DNA from: Fasciola hepatica
Taxonomy: Eukaryota; Platyhelminthes; Trematoda; Plagiorchiida; Fasciolidae
Assembly (NCBI GenBank): GCA_948099385.1
Contig: CANUEZ040000104.1
Location: 747,001-811,000 of the forward strand
Length of the DNA stretch: 64,000 nt
Reading direction: 5' to 3'
Shown one piece after another: positions 1 through 10,560 of the stretch; the first letter of the stretch is position 1; the number at the start of each line of letters is the position of its first letter. Below the pieces are notes generated by a model, which had not been told where the DNA came from, made no database searches, and was given only the letters and a program-made list of their open reading frames with translations. The translations under genes and the position numbers were made by a program.

Positions 1-2045
1 TTTTGATCAGGTTGCCGGCTCTGCTTGTAGCATCTAATCCTTTTGCAAACAGGGTTTTCGGCGGCCACAAATCCTACCTAATAATCTCCCGCTGGGGTGG
101 GCTCTACCTACTCCTGCATTTTGTGTCCTGTGTAAATCGCCTTGGTGCTCTTGACCTTGTGGATATGTGGAGTGTTTCCGCGGCACATCCGTGAACAATT
201 CTGGTCGGGAATCTCTCCCTGCGCAGAGATGACCACCAAAGAGACGATATAAACTTCAGGAAGTTAGAGGCCATAAAAAGCGAGAAAAATAGCCTACTGT
301 TTTGTCTTCTAGGCAAACCAGGCTTGCCACATGTGCTTCATGTCTTCGGGATTCAGTGTTGCCATAAAATGACTGGCGTGTTTGACTTACTCCCGAAGCG
401 GCTTGTCACATATCGTTCATTTTTCGGCCGAGGCATGAGAGCCATGGTCACCAACTAAAAGCAGCTTCATCTCATCTGACAGCCAGGTATCTGACCGTAA
501 TCAAAACTATGAAAAACTTCTTAAAATCTGTGGATCACTCTCAGAGTGCTGCACACTGGGTTCTAATATGTGTGTATCCTGCTACCCCACTATCTAAAGT
601 GGATCCTAGTGCCGTCTATCACGAGCGTTGAATGCAGAAAGTTAGAGTTTGGTTTCCGGAAGAAAATTCAGCCCTATCTTGTTTCCACTCCCACTGTTTC
701 CGAACCAGCACTCATAATGGTTTTGTCCCGCTTCACAGTATGCTAACAACGATGAACATATCATAGTAACCTTGCAATCACCACTTCATGTTATTTATTT
801 GCTCAAACTCAAGTATATTCCCAGTACATTAACACCATCGCGTCGAGCACATGCGAACTCACGTCCACTTTCCTCTGTGAGGGACCAACTTTCTCTGTTG
901 AATCACCACCGACAACCCTAATAGTCCCTTCTACACTCAAACTCTAATGTTCCTCGGGACTTAACGGTAAAGGATAACAGCTGTACCAGGAAAGATAGTA
1001 AGAGTTATAGTGCTGACCTGGCAGATACCAGTCCCACTCACTCACAAACTATTCTTTAAAACCTACATTACGGCATCGGTGCTGGCCTGCATTCTGCATA
1101 AGCAAGCCGTATTGGGAGTCATTGTTTGTTACTCCTCCTGATCTCATTGCTCCCATTTCTTCTAGTATCAGAGGGCCCCAAAGCCAACATATGAAACACT
1201 AATCATTTGGAATGCAAGCACAGTTGCGTAGCCGGCGTAAGCTGATTTGCTAGCCAGTAGCAGCAAAGCTCAGTCCCCTGCAAGCCTTCATTACCTAAAC
1301 TTTTAAACTAAAGCCCAGGTTACGACCTAGAGTGGGTGCTGCTAGCCTTCCATATGAACTTTTTCTCCTTTTTCCGTTCACATAAATCCAACCAGTTCAG
1401 CATTATTCGTCTTCATTTATTGTCTAGAATCACAGCTGGAATCACGTTCAGACTGCAAACCTTTTTATCTCAAGTTTTTCACCGCTCATTATTTCAACTT
1501 CCACACTGGAAGACCAGGGGTTACATTATGACCCGTACCAACAGAGACCAAAATTGATCTATCATAGCAACCGAGACTGCAATCAAGCCACATGACGCAA
1601 AATACCCCCAGCGGCCTATCAGTAGATCGATTGGCATCTTCCAGTGCAAAGCCTCTCCTTTCGATGACACTATTGGACCCTATACAATTAACAGTTTGCG
1701 TTCAACCTGCTACTAACCATCCAATAATGTTCATCACTGTCATCCGTCATATCTCGCCACACCCGGCTGATTAATCGACACATGTTCTTTGGCCCGCCAG
1801 GTGAACCAAAATCCAAAGGATTATGAACATTACCAATGGCAGTTGCTCGACGAATGTTCCAAGATCCTATATGGAACTACCCCGTATCACAGCTTGAATA
1901 CGTGACAAAAAGTTTTTATTCACGGAATCCCGATAAGCAACCCGAAAGCAAGGCCACTTGTCCTCCTCGGCCATGGTTCTCAATATTGAGGCTGGATAAC
2001 GCTTAGACTCAATAAACCAATATATATATTTGTCGGCCTAACAGC
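1..2045. other. No recognisable gene or repeat
   Basis: The six frames hold only short open stretches that match nothing I recognise, and I see no RNA gene, terminal repeat or microsatellite. The last 100-200 bases may be the degraded upstream part of the reverse transcriptase relic that starts at 2046, but I cannot show this from codons. Decayed intergenic or old transposon sequence is the most likely content. Confidence 0.4.
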
Positions 2046-3407
2046 ATGATTAGGCCCGAGCCTATGCGGAATTTTTACACTCCGGTATCCACCGCTAATT
2101 ACCACCCCATGAACCACACTCCCATTACATCTAGGATAATGGAACGAGTAGTTAAAGATGAGATTGCCAATTTTATTCTCACTTGTGGGTTAATAAATAA
2201 AAAACCAACACGGCTTCTTAAAGTCTAGGTCGTGCCTGACCCGCCAACTTGATTTCCTTAATCTAATCACAACGTCAGCTGACTCTGGAAGGGCACTTAT
2301 CGTTATCTTCCTTGATATGACGAAAGCATTTGACCGCGTGCCTCAAGCCCAGCTGCTAACCAAGGTTAAATCTTACGGCATAACAGACCCGCTCCTTCCT
2401 TGGTTGTCATCCTATCTTAGCATGGGATCGCAAGCAGTAAACAGTGAGGGTTACCTTTCATTACCCCAGCCAGTCACAAGTGGTGTTATAGAGGGCGGTG
2501 TGTTAGGCCTACTTTTATTTCTTCTCTACATAAACGACGTATTCAAAGTAATACGCCATGGCACCTCGTTCCTATTCGCCGATGATATCAAGATTGTATA
2601 TTCATTTGTACCCCATACCCTGACCTATACCCTCACCAAAATAGCTGACGACCTGAACGGTCTTGACATATTGTGCTACACTTGGAAAATGAGTTTCTCC
2701 GCTGCTAAGAGTGCCATCCTCACATATAAAAGCAAAATCCCTCCTGAGTCCCTCGCTTTAAACGGCTCTTTCATTCATACTACTCCTCTAGTACGAGATC
2801 TCGGCCTACAGTATCCTGGCACGCTTACCTTTCATGAATAAGCCGACTACCAGGTGGCTAAGACTGAGAGAACAATCGCTATTTTCTGCAGAACCTTGAG
2901 AATGCGAGACAGCCAGCTTCTGATCTTTGAATCCCACGCAGGACGGCAGCTCAAGAACTGCTCTCTGGTATAAGCTCACTCGCGCAAATCTGATAGACGT
3001 GCCATCGAATGAGTTCAGTGATCCTCCACCAAGCACTTACTCGGCTCATCATCTCCCGTGAACAACAAAGAGAGATGTGAGCTACTAAGATTTGAACCCT
3101 GTGGCTACGACTTATGAAACTCAACTTTTTTCTTCCATTCAACCTCTTACATTCTAGAGCGCATAAACACGACACTGATCTATGTTTCGCGCACGACGCA
3201 CCCCACCCTCTTTGTAACCGAAATCGTACTACTAAAGTTCCATACTTCAGGACAAAACTAAGAAAAGGGTTCTCCGTCACCACCTGTTCCCGTATTTGGG
3301 ACAGATTCCCTGAAGACATTCGGACCTACAAGACACTAGACCGATTCCAAAGTGTCCTTACGAAATATATAGATGTCACCGAAGTACTACAAGTAACCCA
3401 TACGTGA
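2046..3407 (+). pseudogene. CR1/Jockey-like non-LTR retrotransposon RT fragment
   Basis: This is the RT domain and C-terminal tail of a non-LTR element. In order: a palm-1 segment (SRIMERVVKDEIANF), a frameshift near 2200-2215 after which the expected HGFLKSRSCLTRQ segment resumes, the catalytic DMTKAFDRVP motif near 2314-2345, a degraded SGVIEGGVLGLLLFL block (usually QGSVLGP), and the FADD active site near 2575 (FLFADDIKIV). The frame closes at 2841. The thumb and tail continue in other frames (NNKERCELLRFEP near 3063-3097; TTCSRIWDRFPEDI near 3282-3325). The usual endonuclease upstream is missing, so the copy is 5' truncated or eroded. FADD rather than YADD points to the CR1/Jockey side of the RT tree; the clade is inferred. 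Confidence 0.85.
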
Positions 3408-4980
3408 ACCACGTTGGAACATGCTTTTGAGGGTGGCCTAGATTTTTGAATAGAGAAAGAAAGCACGACCGGGTTACCATCCTTTGCAAAGTCGACATCA
3501 CCCACCCCATACGCCTTCTCCATCGCCAGCATTTTAGTATCCCTAAGAATGGCTTACGTCAATGAAACCCCTCTTGTTAGGTTCTCCTCATTCACGTGCT
3601 CTAACGTCCCTCATCTATCTCCAACATACTCAATTCGCTTTACTCCATCCAAAATGGTTTCATTCCCCCTCTTTATTTTTCCCTGGCGTTCCAACAGTGA
3701 ATCAAGTCCGAGCGATCACCACTTACCTCTAAATCATCATTCCTATTCCTAGTTTTGGTCATTAGTTTCGTATTCCCGTTCACTCCCAATGGCTCACAGT
3801 CCTCATTCTTCCCAAAGTAGTCTGTGTCTACATTACTAGATTTCTTTCTTGTCACCGTTGACCGTTGTTCCTCGGCTGGGAGCATCCCAGACTGCTTCTC
3901 TACTCTTATGCTTCCAGACACCAACCGGCGCGCATCTCCCTTTTGATGTTTCGGAATGATCCGGAGATAACACCAGCGAAATATCTGGCCCACACGTCCA
4001 GCTGAAAATCTGATACCCGCCCATCATTCCGTCGCTAACTCGCTGATCCTGCTTTCCAGGATATCCCGCAGTTTCCTAGACTACTCCATCTCTACGTCTG
4101 TATGGTCTCGTCCAAAATCACCTGTACAAATCCCGCGGGTGCGGAACGCGGACAGATCCCCCGCTTTGGCCGGTGCACATCGGGCGTGCAGGACGTCTGC
4201 AACGATCTGCGGGCGCAACTAGGTGGATCGCACCTCCTGTCTCCAGAAATGGTTTTCAGGTTGGATTTCCAGCGTACGGTCAGCCCCACCCACTAGCACC
4301 GGTTGCGGATTGAAAAAAACAAAACAAAGGGAAAACAGTTCATATACTCAAGATGCTGCCGTCTCCTCCAGCTAACATTGACTCTCCATCGTGCTCGCTT
4401 CACATTTGCCTCCATAACCTAACGCTTTTTTCGTCCGGCAAAGTTTGCTTTCTTTGGTGCATAATTATCGCGTACTTAAAAACCCAACAACACTTCTGGC
4501 TCATTATTCCCGGTCCACTCCCAGCGGTTTCATGCTAAACTATTCACCAGTCTAATTTGCAAACCTAATCATTCTCTAAGATAAAGCCCCCCCCTCTTTT
4601 GCTACTTTTACCGATATACTCGAGAACTAACGCATTTATTGCTGTCACTAGCTTCCGTACCACAATCTTCGGACAGTATATGACACTGCGAAGTTTATCT
4701 CTAGAGATTCTCAATAGTCGACGACTCTGTAGTTGTTTGCTTTCTCTGCCAGCTCCGCTGTTTGCCCACTTAGGGCTGTTGCATTGCAATGTCCTCATCT
4801 TGCAAGGTGTCGTGTTTCACACATGCACATCTGATAAGCTCTTGTGCCGCAGAGTTCTGTTCTGTCGCCACAAAGTGGTCCACCTTTGTGTCAAACATAA
4901 ACCGATAGCCTTCTACCCATCACTTCACCGTTTTTGCCAACTGTGTCCATCCTATTGTTGTAGTTGAGCACCACGCAACG
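3408..4980. other. No recognisable gene
   Basis: Only short open frames occur. A GC-rich patch at 4092-4300 is open on both strands for about 65 codons, which is expected by chance in GC-rich sequence and resembles no family I know. No RNA gene or terminal repeats were seen. Confidence 0.35.
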
Positions 4981-5137
4981 ATTTTTTCGCTAGTTCCTAG
5001 TTTCATGCTGACGTATTACATTCCTTTTTTCTGAAAGCACAAAAATCCACTAAAAGTCCAAATGTTTTATCCGGTCAATTCTTTCAAGATCAATTTGGCA
5101 ACCACGGTCCAGGTGTGTAGTCCATTTGGTTTATCAC
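4981..5137 (+). repeat. Diverged direct repeat, copy 1
   Basis: This segment aligns with 5388-5539. Shared blocks include the phrase around TTTCATGCTGA, the stretch CCTTTTTTCTGAAAGCA, then AATCCACT, ATCCGGTCA and a TTTAGTTTCACA-like end. Identity is roughly three quarters by eye. It does not look coding; it is probably two members of one dispersed family or an old local duplication. Confidence 0.55.
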
Positions 5138-5387
5138 ACACACTCCGCCCGTATCCGACTGCCGAACTTTGCAAACCTATTCATCGGTTGTTCTGTGTAT
5201 TTCCTTTCCCATGCTCCATTCCGATAGATTGTCCCTGACACTTCCGATGCTTGATACACGCTTCTCACCACGTGAAGTCTTTGCTGAGAATTATCAATAC
5301 GTAAACATTTACCTGTCATTTAACTGGTCATCCCTCTTGCAAGCCACGTTTCTGCCACTATGGTAGCTACGCGTCTCACGTCGATTT

Positions 5388-5539
5388 TTTTGGCCAGTTA
5401 CCAGTTTCATGCTGATGCATTACACTCCTTTTTTCTGAAAGCAAAACAATCCACTCATAGTAAATATATCTCATCCGGTCACTTTTTTTCACGTCAATTT
5501 GACACCCACAGTCCAATGTGTTGTCCGTTTAGTTTCACA
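5388..5539 (+). repeat. Diverged direct repeat, copy 2
   Basis: Second copy of the segment at 4981-5137, same orientation, about 407 bp downstream. It ends about 150 bp before the BEL/Pao insertion site, so it belongs to the older sequence into which that element landed. Confidence 0.55.
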
Positions 5540-5692
5540 ACTGGCTCAACCGATAGGCGTAAGTGAACACCAAAATTGATATCCTCGACCGGTTTTATTG
5601 TTCTTTATGTGTTATTCCACCATTTGTTATCGTCCAGTTTTACATCGTTACTACTCTCACACATTGCAAAGCTCTATTGCCTGAATACGTCT

Positions 5693-6271
5693 TGTAAATT
5701 ACTTTTTGTAATTTGTATTTTTGACGACATCTTCGCTTGTCTTACTCGTGAGTAGCGTGTATATGCGTCATGAACCTCGAATACTTGTGATCCAATTCCC
5801 TGTTTTTACTGTACTGACACAGTTCAGATTTACCCCTTTCCGACGTATGGTGCGTGAACATTTTACGTTATGTTCCCGACTCGATTGTTCTATGATTGTA
5901 CATTCCCCTTGTAAGAAAATTTTGCAGAACGTTTCACTTACGCTTCTTGACCCACTGTCTGTACCGCAACCGTGCTGCGCTACAGTTTCGCATGACTCCT
6001 TGCTGAGTGGACCGTTTATGACCGCGCTGTCCCGATTTTTCGGATAACTTTCTGTACTGTTGCTCTTGATTGCTCACCTGGCTGTAAGTCATTGCAATTA
6101 TGTATTTTTATGTATTGCATTGTTTAGAACCACGAAATTACGATGAACACGGTTATACATCTGGAATTTGTTCTGCTGCCGTAGCCGTGTACAGCCCATA
6201 TCGTGCGTAAAGCTAGTGAAACTAAGTTTTCTGTTATATTGAAAGTTCAAGTGATCGGGTTAGTTTCTACA
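5693..6271 (+). repeat. 5' LTR of BEL/Pao element
   Basis: 579 bp, TGTAAATTAC...TTTCTACA, matching 8337-8915 with a constant offset of 2644. I read through both copies and saw no difference. An open frame inside (5721-6047) appears identically in both LTRs and is not a gene. Confidence 0.95.
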
Positions 6272-6299
6272 GTTAGCCAGTAACCAATATTTGTCTGAA

Positions 6300-8341
6300 A
6301 TGGAGTCAATTACGTCCAGTATACAGTCTTCTAATGATGAATTGCCTGGTTTGCCGGAACACTGCTGGGAGGCTCAGTGAGCGAATCGCAGGGAGGCTCA
6401 TCCAGCAAATCGCATGGAGGCTCATCCAGCAAACCGCATGGAGGCTCATCCAGCAAACCGCAAGGAGGCTCATCCAGCAAATCGCATGGAGGCCTATTCA
6501 GTAAACCGCATGGAGGCTCATTCAGCAAACCGCATGGAGGCTCATTCAGCAAACCGCAGGGAGGCTCAGTCAGCAAACCGCAGAGAGGCTCAGTCAGCAA
6601 ATGTCTCAACCTCCAGAGCAAAGCTACAACGTGAACTGTGACTGGCTAGGTTGAAGCTTGAGCAATTAGAGCTGGAGGCCGAGGCTGCCAAACGCATAAG
6701 TGAAATTAAGGATGAAATCGTCAAAGAGTTGTCCGACTATAATTGCTGTTTTGGATCTGAGCCTTTACTGCCACCTACGCCACCTCCCGGTGAAAGGCTG
6801 AAAATTGTTCACGATTATGTCATGCCCTTACCAGGGTCGAAGACGAGGCAGGAAGGCCAAATTACACTGAATGGACCGGGAATACGTGTTCTGCCCGCTA
6901 AATCCAGGGAATTTGGCCGCGTCAGCGAGACCGCCGGGTTGTTGCAAGCTTGTATGAGCCTGCCTGCTCGCCGATCAGTCACATTCGATGGAAATCCCAT
7001 GGATTTCATTGGTTTCATGAGAAATTTCCAGTCCACGGTCGCCAGGTTCAATAACGACCCTGCCTGCCTCCTCGATTACTTGATTTCGGCTTGTGAGGGG
7101 GAACCAGCTGAAGCCATACGGTGGTGCACGGTACTTAAGCCGCAGGAAGTTTACGACAAAGCCATACGCATACTAGAACGCCGGTTCGGCAGGCCTCACG
7201 TGATTGCCAGAAAATGTATCGATGATCTGAGTGACGGCTCCGTGCTGGAGCAAATTGTAACCAAGGCGCGCACTGTATCCCTTGCATTAACTTCGCTAGA
7301 AGGTCAGGAAGTCATCCAAGTACGCCAAGCACGGGCGGTAGAAAACTTGCCTAAATTGAGACCACTCAACCTAAAGCAAGATTCAGAAGGTTGGGATCAT
7401 CTTCAAGAAGTCCCGATGCCAGCCACTGATGACTACGACATCCGTATTCTCATTGGTGCCGACGTTCCAAAGGCACATTGGGTGCTACATCAACGAACGG
7501 GCAGTCCGAATGATCCTTATGGCATGAGAGGACCTCTAGGATGGGCAATATTAGGACCAACTTCGTGCCAACGTCCTAGTATCGCGAGGGCTAATATTAG
7601 TCATGTCGCGACCACTGAATTGGACATGAGCTTGGAGCGTGTGTTCAACTTTGAGTTCATGGAGGCGGATTGCATCAAACGGAGTAGGTCAGAAGAAAAT
7701 AAAACAGCTTTACGTAATATGATCGCCTCAATGCGTTGGGTCAACGGCCACTATGAAATGGCCCTACCATGGGAGCCTGGTGGGCCATGCTTGTCGGATA
7801 GTATGTTGCACCGAAGAGACCGCTGTTTCTCAAGAAGCGATTCGAAAGTGACCATGACTTTAAAGAAAAATCCGCAGCCACGGCCAACGAATACATTACG
7901 AAAGGCTACGCTGAGATTGTATCCGGCTCAGAACAGAACTTGACTGGCCCACATGTATTGTATCCTGCGCACCATGGAGTGTACAAGCACGGAGATCAAG
8001 CGAAGGTTAGAGTTGTATTCGATTGTGCTGCAGAATGCAACAAAACGTCCCTGAATAAGCAACTACTGACGGGACCAGACCTCGTCAAAGGTCTATGTGG
8101 GGTTCTTCCGAGGTTCCGGGAGTATCGGTACACTCTGGTTGCAGATACTGAAGCCATGTTTCACCAAGTAAAGGTATCGTGGAAAGCACCACCATTGGAC
8201 GCGACGGTCGAACAAGAGAAGTCATGGTACGCACTGCTAACGGCATTCACCGACGAGATCTACGACAACCGTGCTTGCTGGAAGGTGACGCTTCAATTAC
8301 GAATATGGCTAGTGAGGTTCCCTGACCTGGGGGCAGTGTAA
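6300..8341 (+). pseudogene. BEL/Pao gag-protease-RT polyprotein, deleted and broken
   Basis: A start codon at 6300 opens a frame that runs to 7943, interrupted only by TGA at 6378-6380 and TGA at 6639-6641. Segments in order: a 24-bp tandem repeat encoding an 8-residue unit (EAHPANRM type), a charged helical stretch (LKLEQLELEAEAAKRI, from 6651), a DUF1759-like gag region (FDGNPMDFIGFMRNF, near 6984-7030), then an abrupt join near 7250-7320 to the retropepsin-side DUF1758-like region (IRILIGADVPKAHWVL near 7440-7487). A frameshift near 7805-7815 moves reading to the frame ending at 8341, where the RT N-terminus is clear (VRVVFDCAAECNKTSLN near 8007-8057). RT stops before its catalytic motif and joins an unrelated-looking tail. 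Zinc knuckles, most of RT, RNase H and integrase are absent. Confidence 0.85.
6366..6605 (+). repeat. 24-bp tandem repeat in gag 5' end
   Basis: About ten copies of a 24-bp unit (GGAGGCTCATCCAGCAAACC plus four bases). Because 24 is a multiple of 3, all six frames stay open or repetitive: the gag frame gives an EAHPANRM-type octapeptide and the minus strand a CGLLDEPP-type octapeptide. Unit variants (CATCCA, CATTCA, CAGTCA) show ordered drift along the array. The first unit carries the TGA that breaks the gag frame, a one-base change from TCA in the other units. Confidence 0.9.
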
Positions 8342-8915
8342 ATTACTTTTTGTAATTTGTATTTTTGACGACATCTTCGCTTGTCTTACTCGTGAGTAGC
8401 GTGTATATGCGTCATGAACCTCGAATACTTGTGATCCAATTCCCTGTTTTTACTGTACTGACACAGTTCAGATTTACCCCTTTCCGACGTATGGTGCGTG
8501 AACATTTTACGTTATGTTCCCGACTCGATTGTTCTATGATTGTACATTCCCCTTGTAAGAAAATTTTGCAGAACGTTTCACTTACGCTTCTTGACCCACT
8601 GTCTGTACCGCAACCGTGCTGCGCTACAGTTTCGCATGACTCCTTGCTGAGTGGACCGTTTATGACCGCGCTGTCCCGATTTTTCGGATAACTTTCTGTA
8701 CTGTTGCTCTTGATTGCTCACCTGGCTGTAAGTCATTGCAATTATGTATTTTTATGTATTGCATTGTTTAGAACCACGAAATTACGATGAACACGGTTAT
8801 ACATCTGGAATTTGTTCTGCTGCCGTAGCCGTGTACAGCCCATATCGTGCGTAAAGCTAGTGAAACTAAGTTTTCTGTTATATTGAAAGTTCAAGTGATC
8901 GGGTTAGTTTCTACA
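8337..8915 (+). repeat. 3' LTR of BEL/Pao element
   Basis: 579 bp, identical by eye to the 5' LTR at 5693-6271. It is followed directly by CGTCT, the same five bases that precede the 5' LTR. Confidence 0.95.
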
Positions 8916-8920
8916 CGTCT

Positions 8921-9414
8921 CCTTCAGAAATGTTTCTTTTTCACGATATCCAAGTATCCGTCAATCTGGTTTATTCCTCCGACAGGACAGTCTTCCTTCT
9001 GTAGGATTTGTGTGATTTTGTACCATTCCCCACCCACCCCACACTTTGGCAGAAAACTGAACCTGTCTCCAGCTGGATCGGCCACTTGACCTTGAGTTTA
9101 AATTCACCGGGAGGTATAGCAACAATTGACTTGAATGCCTTCTCTTATATTCAATGGCCTTCGCGTAATTGTACAATCCTGCTGTAACTTTCATTCAGCT
9201 TTCAACTGTACCGTTTGATCTTGCATTGCAGCATGCCTCAGGGTTATCAGAAATAAACTATTATTATTATTGTTAACTATATCCGACTAAAAATTGATTA
9301 TTAACTAGTCCAGGTCCCTCCAGTTGCTCCCTCTGTTCTCCTAATGATACTGGCTACTGGGAATGAAGTGGAACTCACCTTTTTGTGGATGGCTCCTCCT
9401 TCGGCACTCACAAG
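8921..9414. other. No recognisable gene
   Basis: Anonymous flank of the BEL insertion, with a short ATT-rich run near 9258-9272. Joined across the insertion to 5540-5687 it would be the original target sequence; I recognise no gene in it. Confidence 0.3.
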
Positions 9415-9568
9415 TGTTGCCATCATGTTCTGATTGCTCAGCCTGCCGTTTAGATCGTATACATTTCATCTCCAGTCGAGGAGACATCGTCAGCTGATGT
9501 CACGTCTACGGGCGATGAAACGTTCGCGATCTAAACGCCAAGATCAGAGATCAGAACATCATGGCAAC
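9415..9568. repeat. Long imperfect hairpin (foldback repeat)
   Basis: The left arm 9415-9472 (from TGTTGCCATCATGTTCTGAT to the end of CATTTCATC) pairs with the right arm 9513-9568 (from GATGAAACG to CATGGCAACC). The stem is about 55 bp with a few mismatches and the loop about 40 nt. No transposase frame is present. It could be a foldback or MITE remnant, or part of an unidentified element's terminal region. Confidence 0.7.
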
Positions 9569-10489
9569 CAAAAATCTGAGCTACAACCAAAACAAATATA
9601 TAAAACCATTAAGATTCGCCAATGTTTTGAGTGCGTTTTCATACGTGTTGCTCCACGATTCCCGTTTCATAACTTAATCCGTTTATAGAACTCTGGTAGA
9701 TCCTCCATCTAGGTTTTTATCAGTCTCATGGATTGCTGTCCTTCCACACTCAATAAAGTTCCCCAGTGTACTTCCATACCGTTTTTTCACTTCTCCCAGT
9801 TCATAAATCTATCCTTCCACAGAACCCCGGAAGCCCCTGTTATCAACGGCTTGCATCGTTTCAGTTCATAAAGCATCTTTAACGCTGCGTATTACCGACA
9901 TTTCGGTACCCGCGAGAGGGGCCATTTCCCAATTCGAACTCGAAACCGGCTCTTATTTGCTGCGTATGCCTTTATTAGTTTTTTCATTCAAACTACTGCT
10001 GGCCACGTCGTTCCGTTGCTGACATTTGTGACTCCTCTTCCTGCAATTAGTGTATAGTTCACCCCATTGTTTAACGTTGCACACTGCAATCATGCGCATG
10101 TACTTGCGTTTGACCGTGGTCGAGTAATGAACAAATAGTTATATTATTATGGTTATCTGCCATTGGTACGAAATCCCCACCCCCCTTGAGACCACTATCT
10201 CTATCGACTCGGTAGATCATGTTTTTTCCCAAGCAGCCCATCGTTGTCTTCCATCAGTTGGAACCATGTTTCTCTGAGCGCTCTAACGTCCGGCCCTCTG
10301 ACTCAGCCCGCGGTTCTGGCCACTGTTTCTTTACACTTTCTCTCTTCTTGTAGATCACGAGTAGCCCCGCCCTTCTCTGGCTTGCTCTTGGCCCCCAGGG
10401 GCAAAACTTTTGCTCTTGGTGCATTAATCTTGAAGGTACCGACCGCTTTTTGAGGAACGGTCTTGCGCACAGGCGAGTGTTTATCTAAT
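9569..10489. other. No recognisable gene
   Basis: Short frames only. The GC-rich stretch 10240-10470 is open on both strands for 70-80 codons but has no familiar motif; lying just upstream of a CR1 3' tail, it may be degraded 3' untranslated sequence of that element. Confidence 0.3.
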
Positions 10490-10560
10490 GGGCATATCAT
10501 CGAAGGAATTCTGGACGCTTGATTGGCAGTGGCCATTATCTGTCCTGCGAAAACTGAACC
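10490..10560 (+). repeat. CR1-like 3' terminal fragment
   Basis: Matches the conserved 3' end seen at 26992-27093 (plus) and 21681-21770 (minus): ATCGAAGGAATTCTGGACGC, a hairpin (TGGCAGTGGCCA at 10524-10535), then CTGTCCTGCGAAAACTGAAC. The TGAAC tail is reduced to one unit. No coding sequence survives upstream. Confidence 0.75.

Larger units (their letters stand above)
5688..8920 (+). mobile_element. Young, internally deleted BEL/Pao LTR retrotransposon
   Basis: A complete insertion: CGTCT target duplication (5688-5692), 5' LTR (5693-6271), internal region of 2065 bp (6272-8336), 3' LTR (8337-8915), CGTCT duplication (8916-8920). LTRs begin TGTAAATTAC and end TTTCTACA. The internal region is much shorter than a full BEL/Pao element: it keeps gag and protease parts and the first part of RT, then jumps to a short tail. 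No clear tRNA primer-binding site follows the 5' LTR. Two in-frame TGA codons and one frameshift make it non-coding today. Identical LTRs with a perfect target duplication mean recent insertion, so a non-autonomous deletion derivative was probably mobilised by helper proteins. Confidence 0.93.

Noticed and set aside
4092..4300. GC-rich frame open on both strands
   Set aside because: No motif; GC-rich sequence has few stops by chance.
5721..6047. 108-codon open frame, repeated at 8365-8691
   Set aside because: Lies within the LTR, identical in both LTRs simply because the LTRs are identical; no protein motif.
6331..6621. Pro/Cys-rich minus-strand frame of 96 codons
   Set aside because: Antisense reading of the 24-bp gag tandem repeat; 24 being a multiple of three keeps every frame open.
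9490..9526. CTGATG ... GATGAAACG as a possible ribozyme core in the 9.4-kb hairpin
   Set aside because: The core base A after CTGATG is T, stem II cannot form, and the GAAA pairs with TTTC of the opposite hairpin arm.
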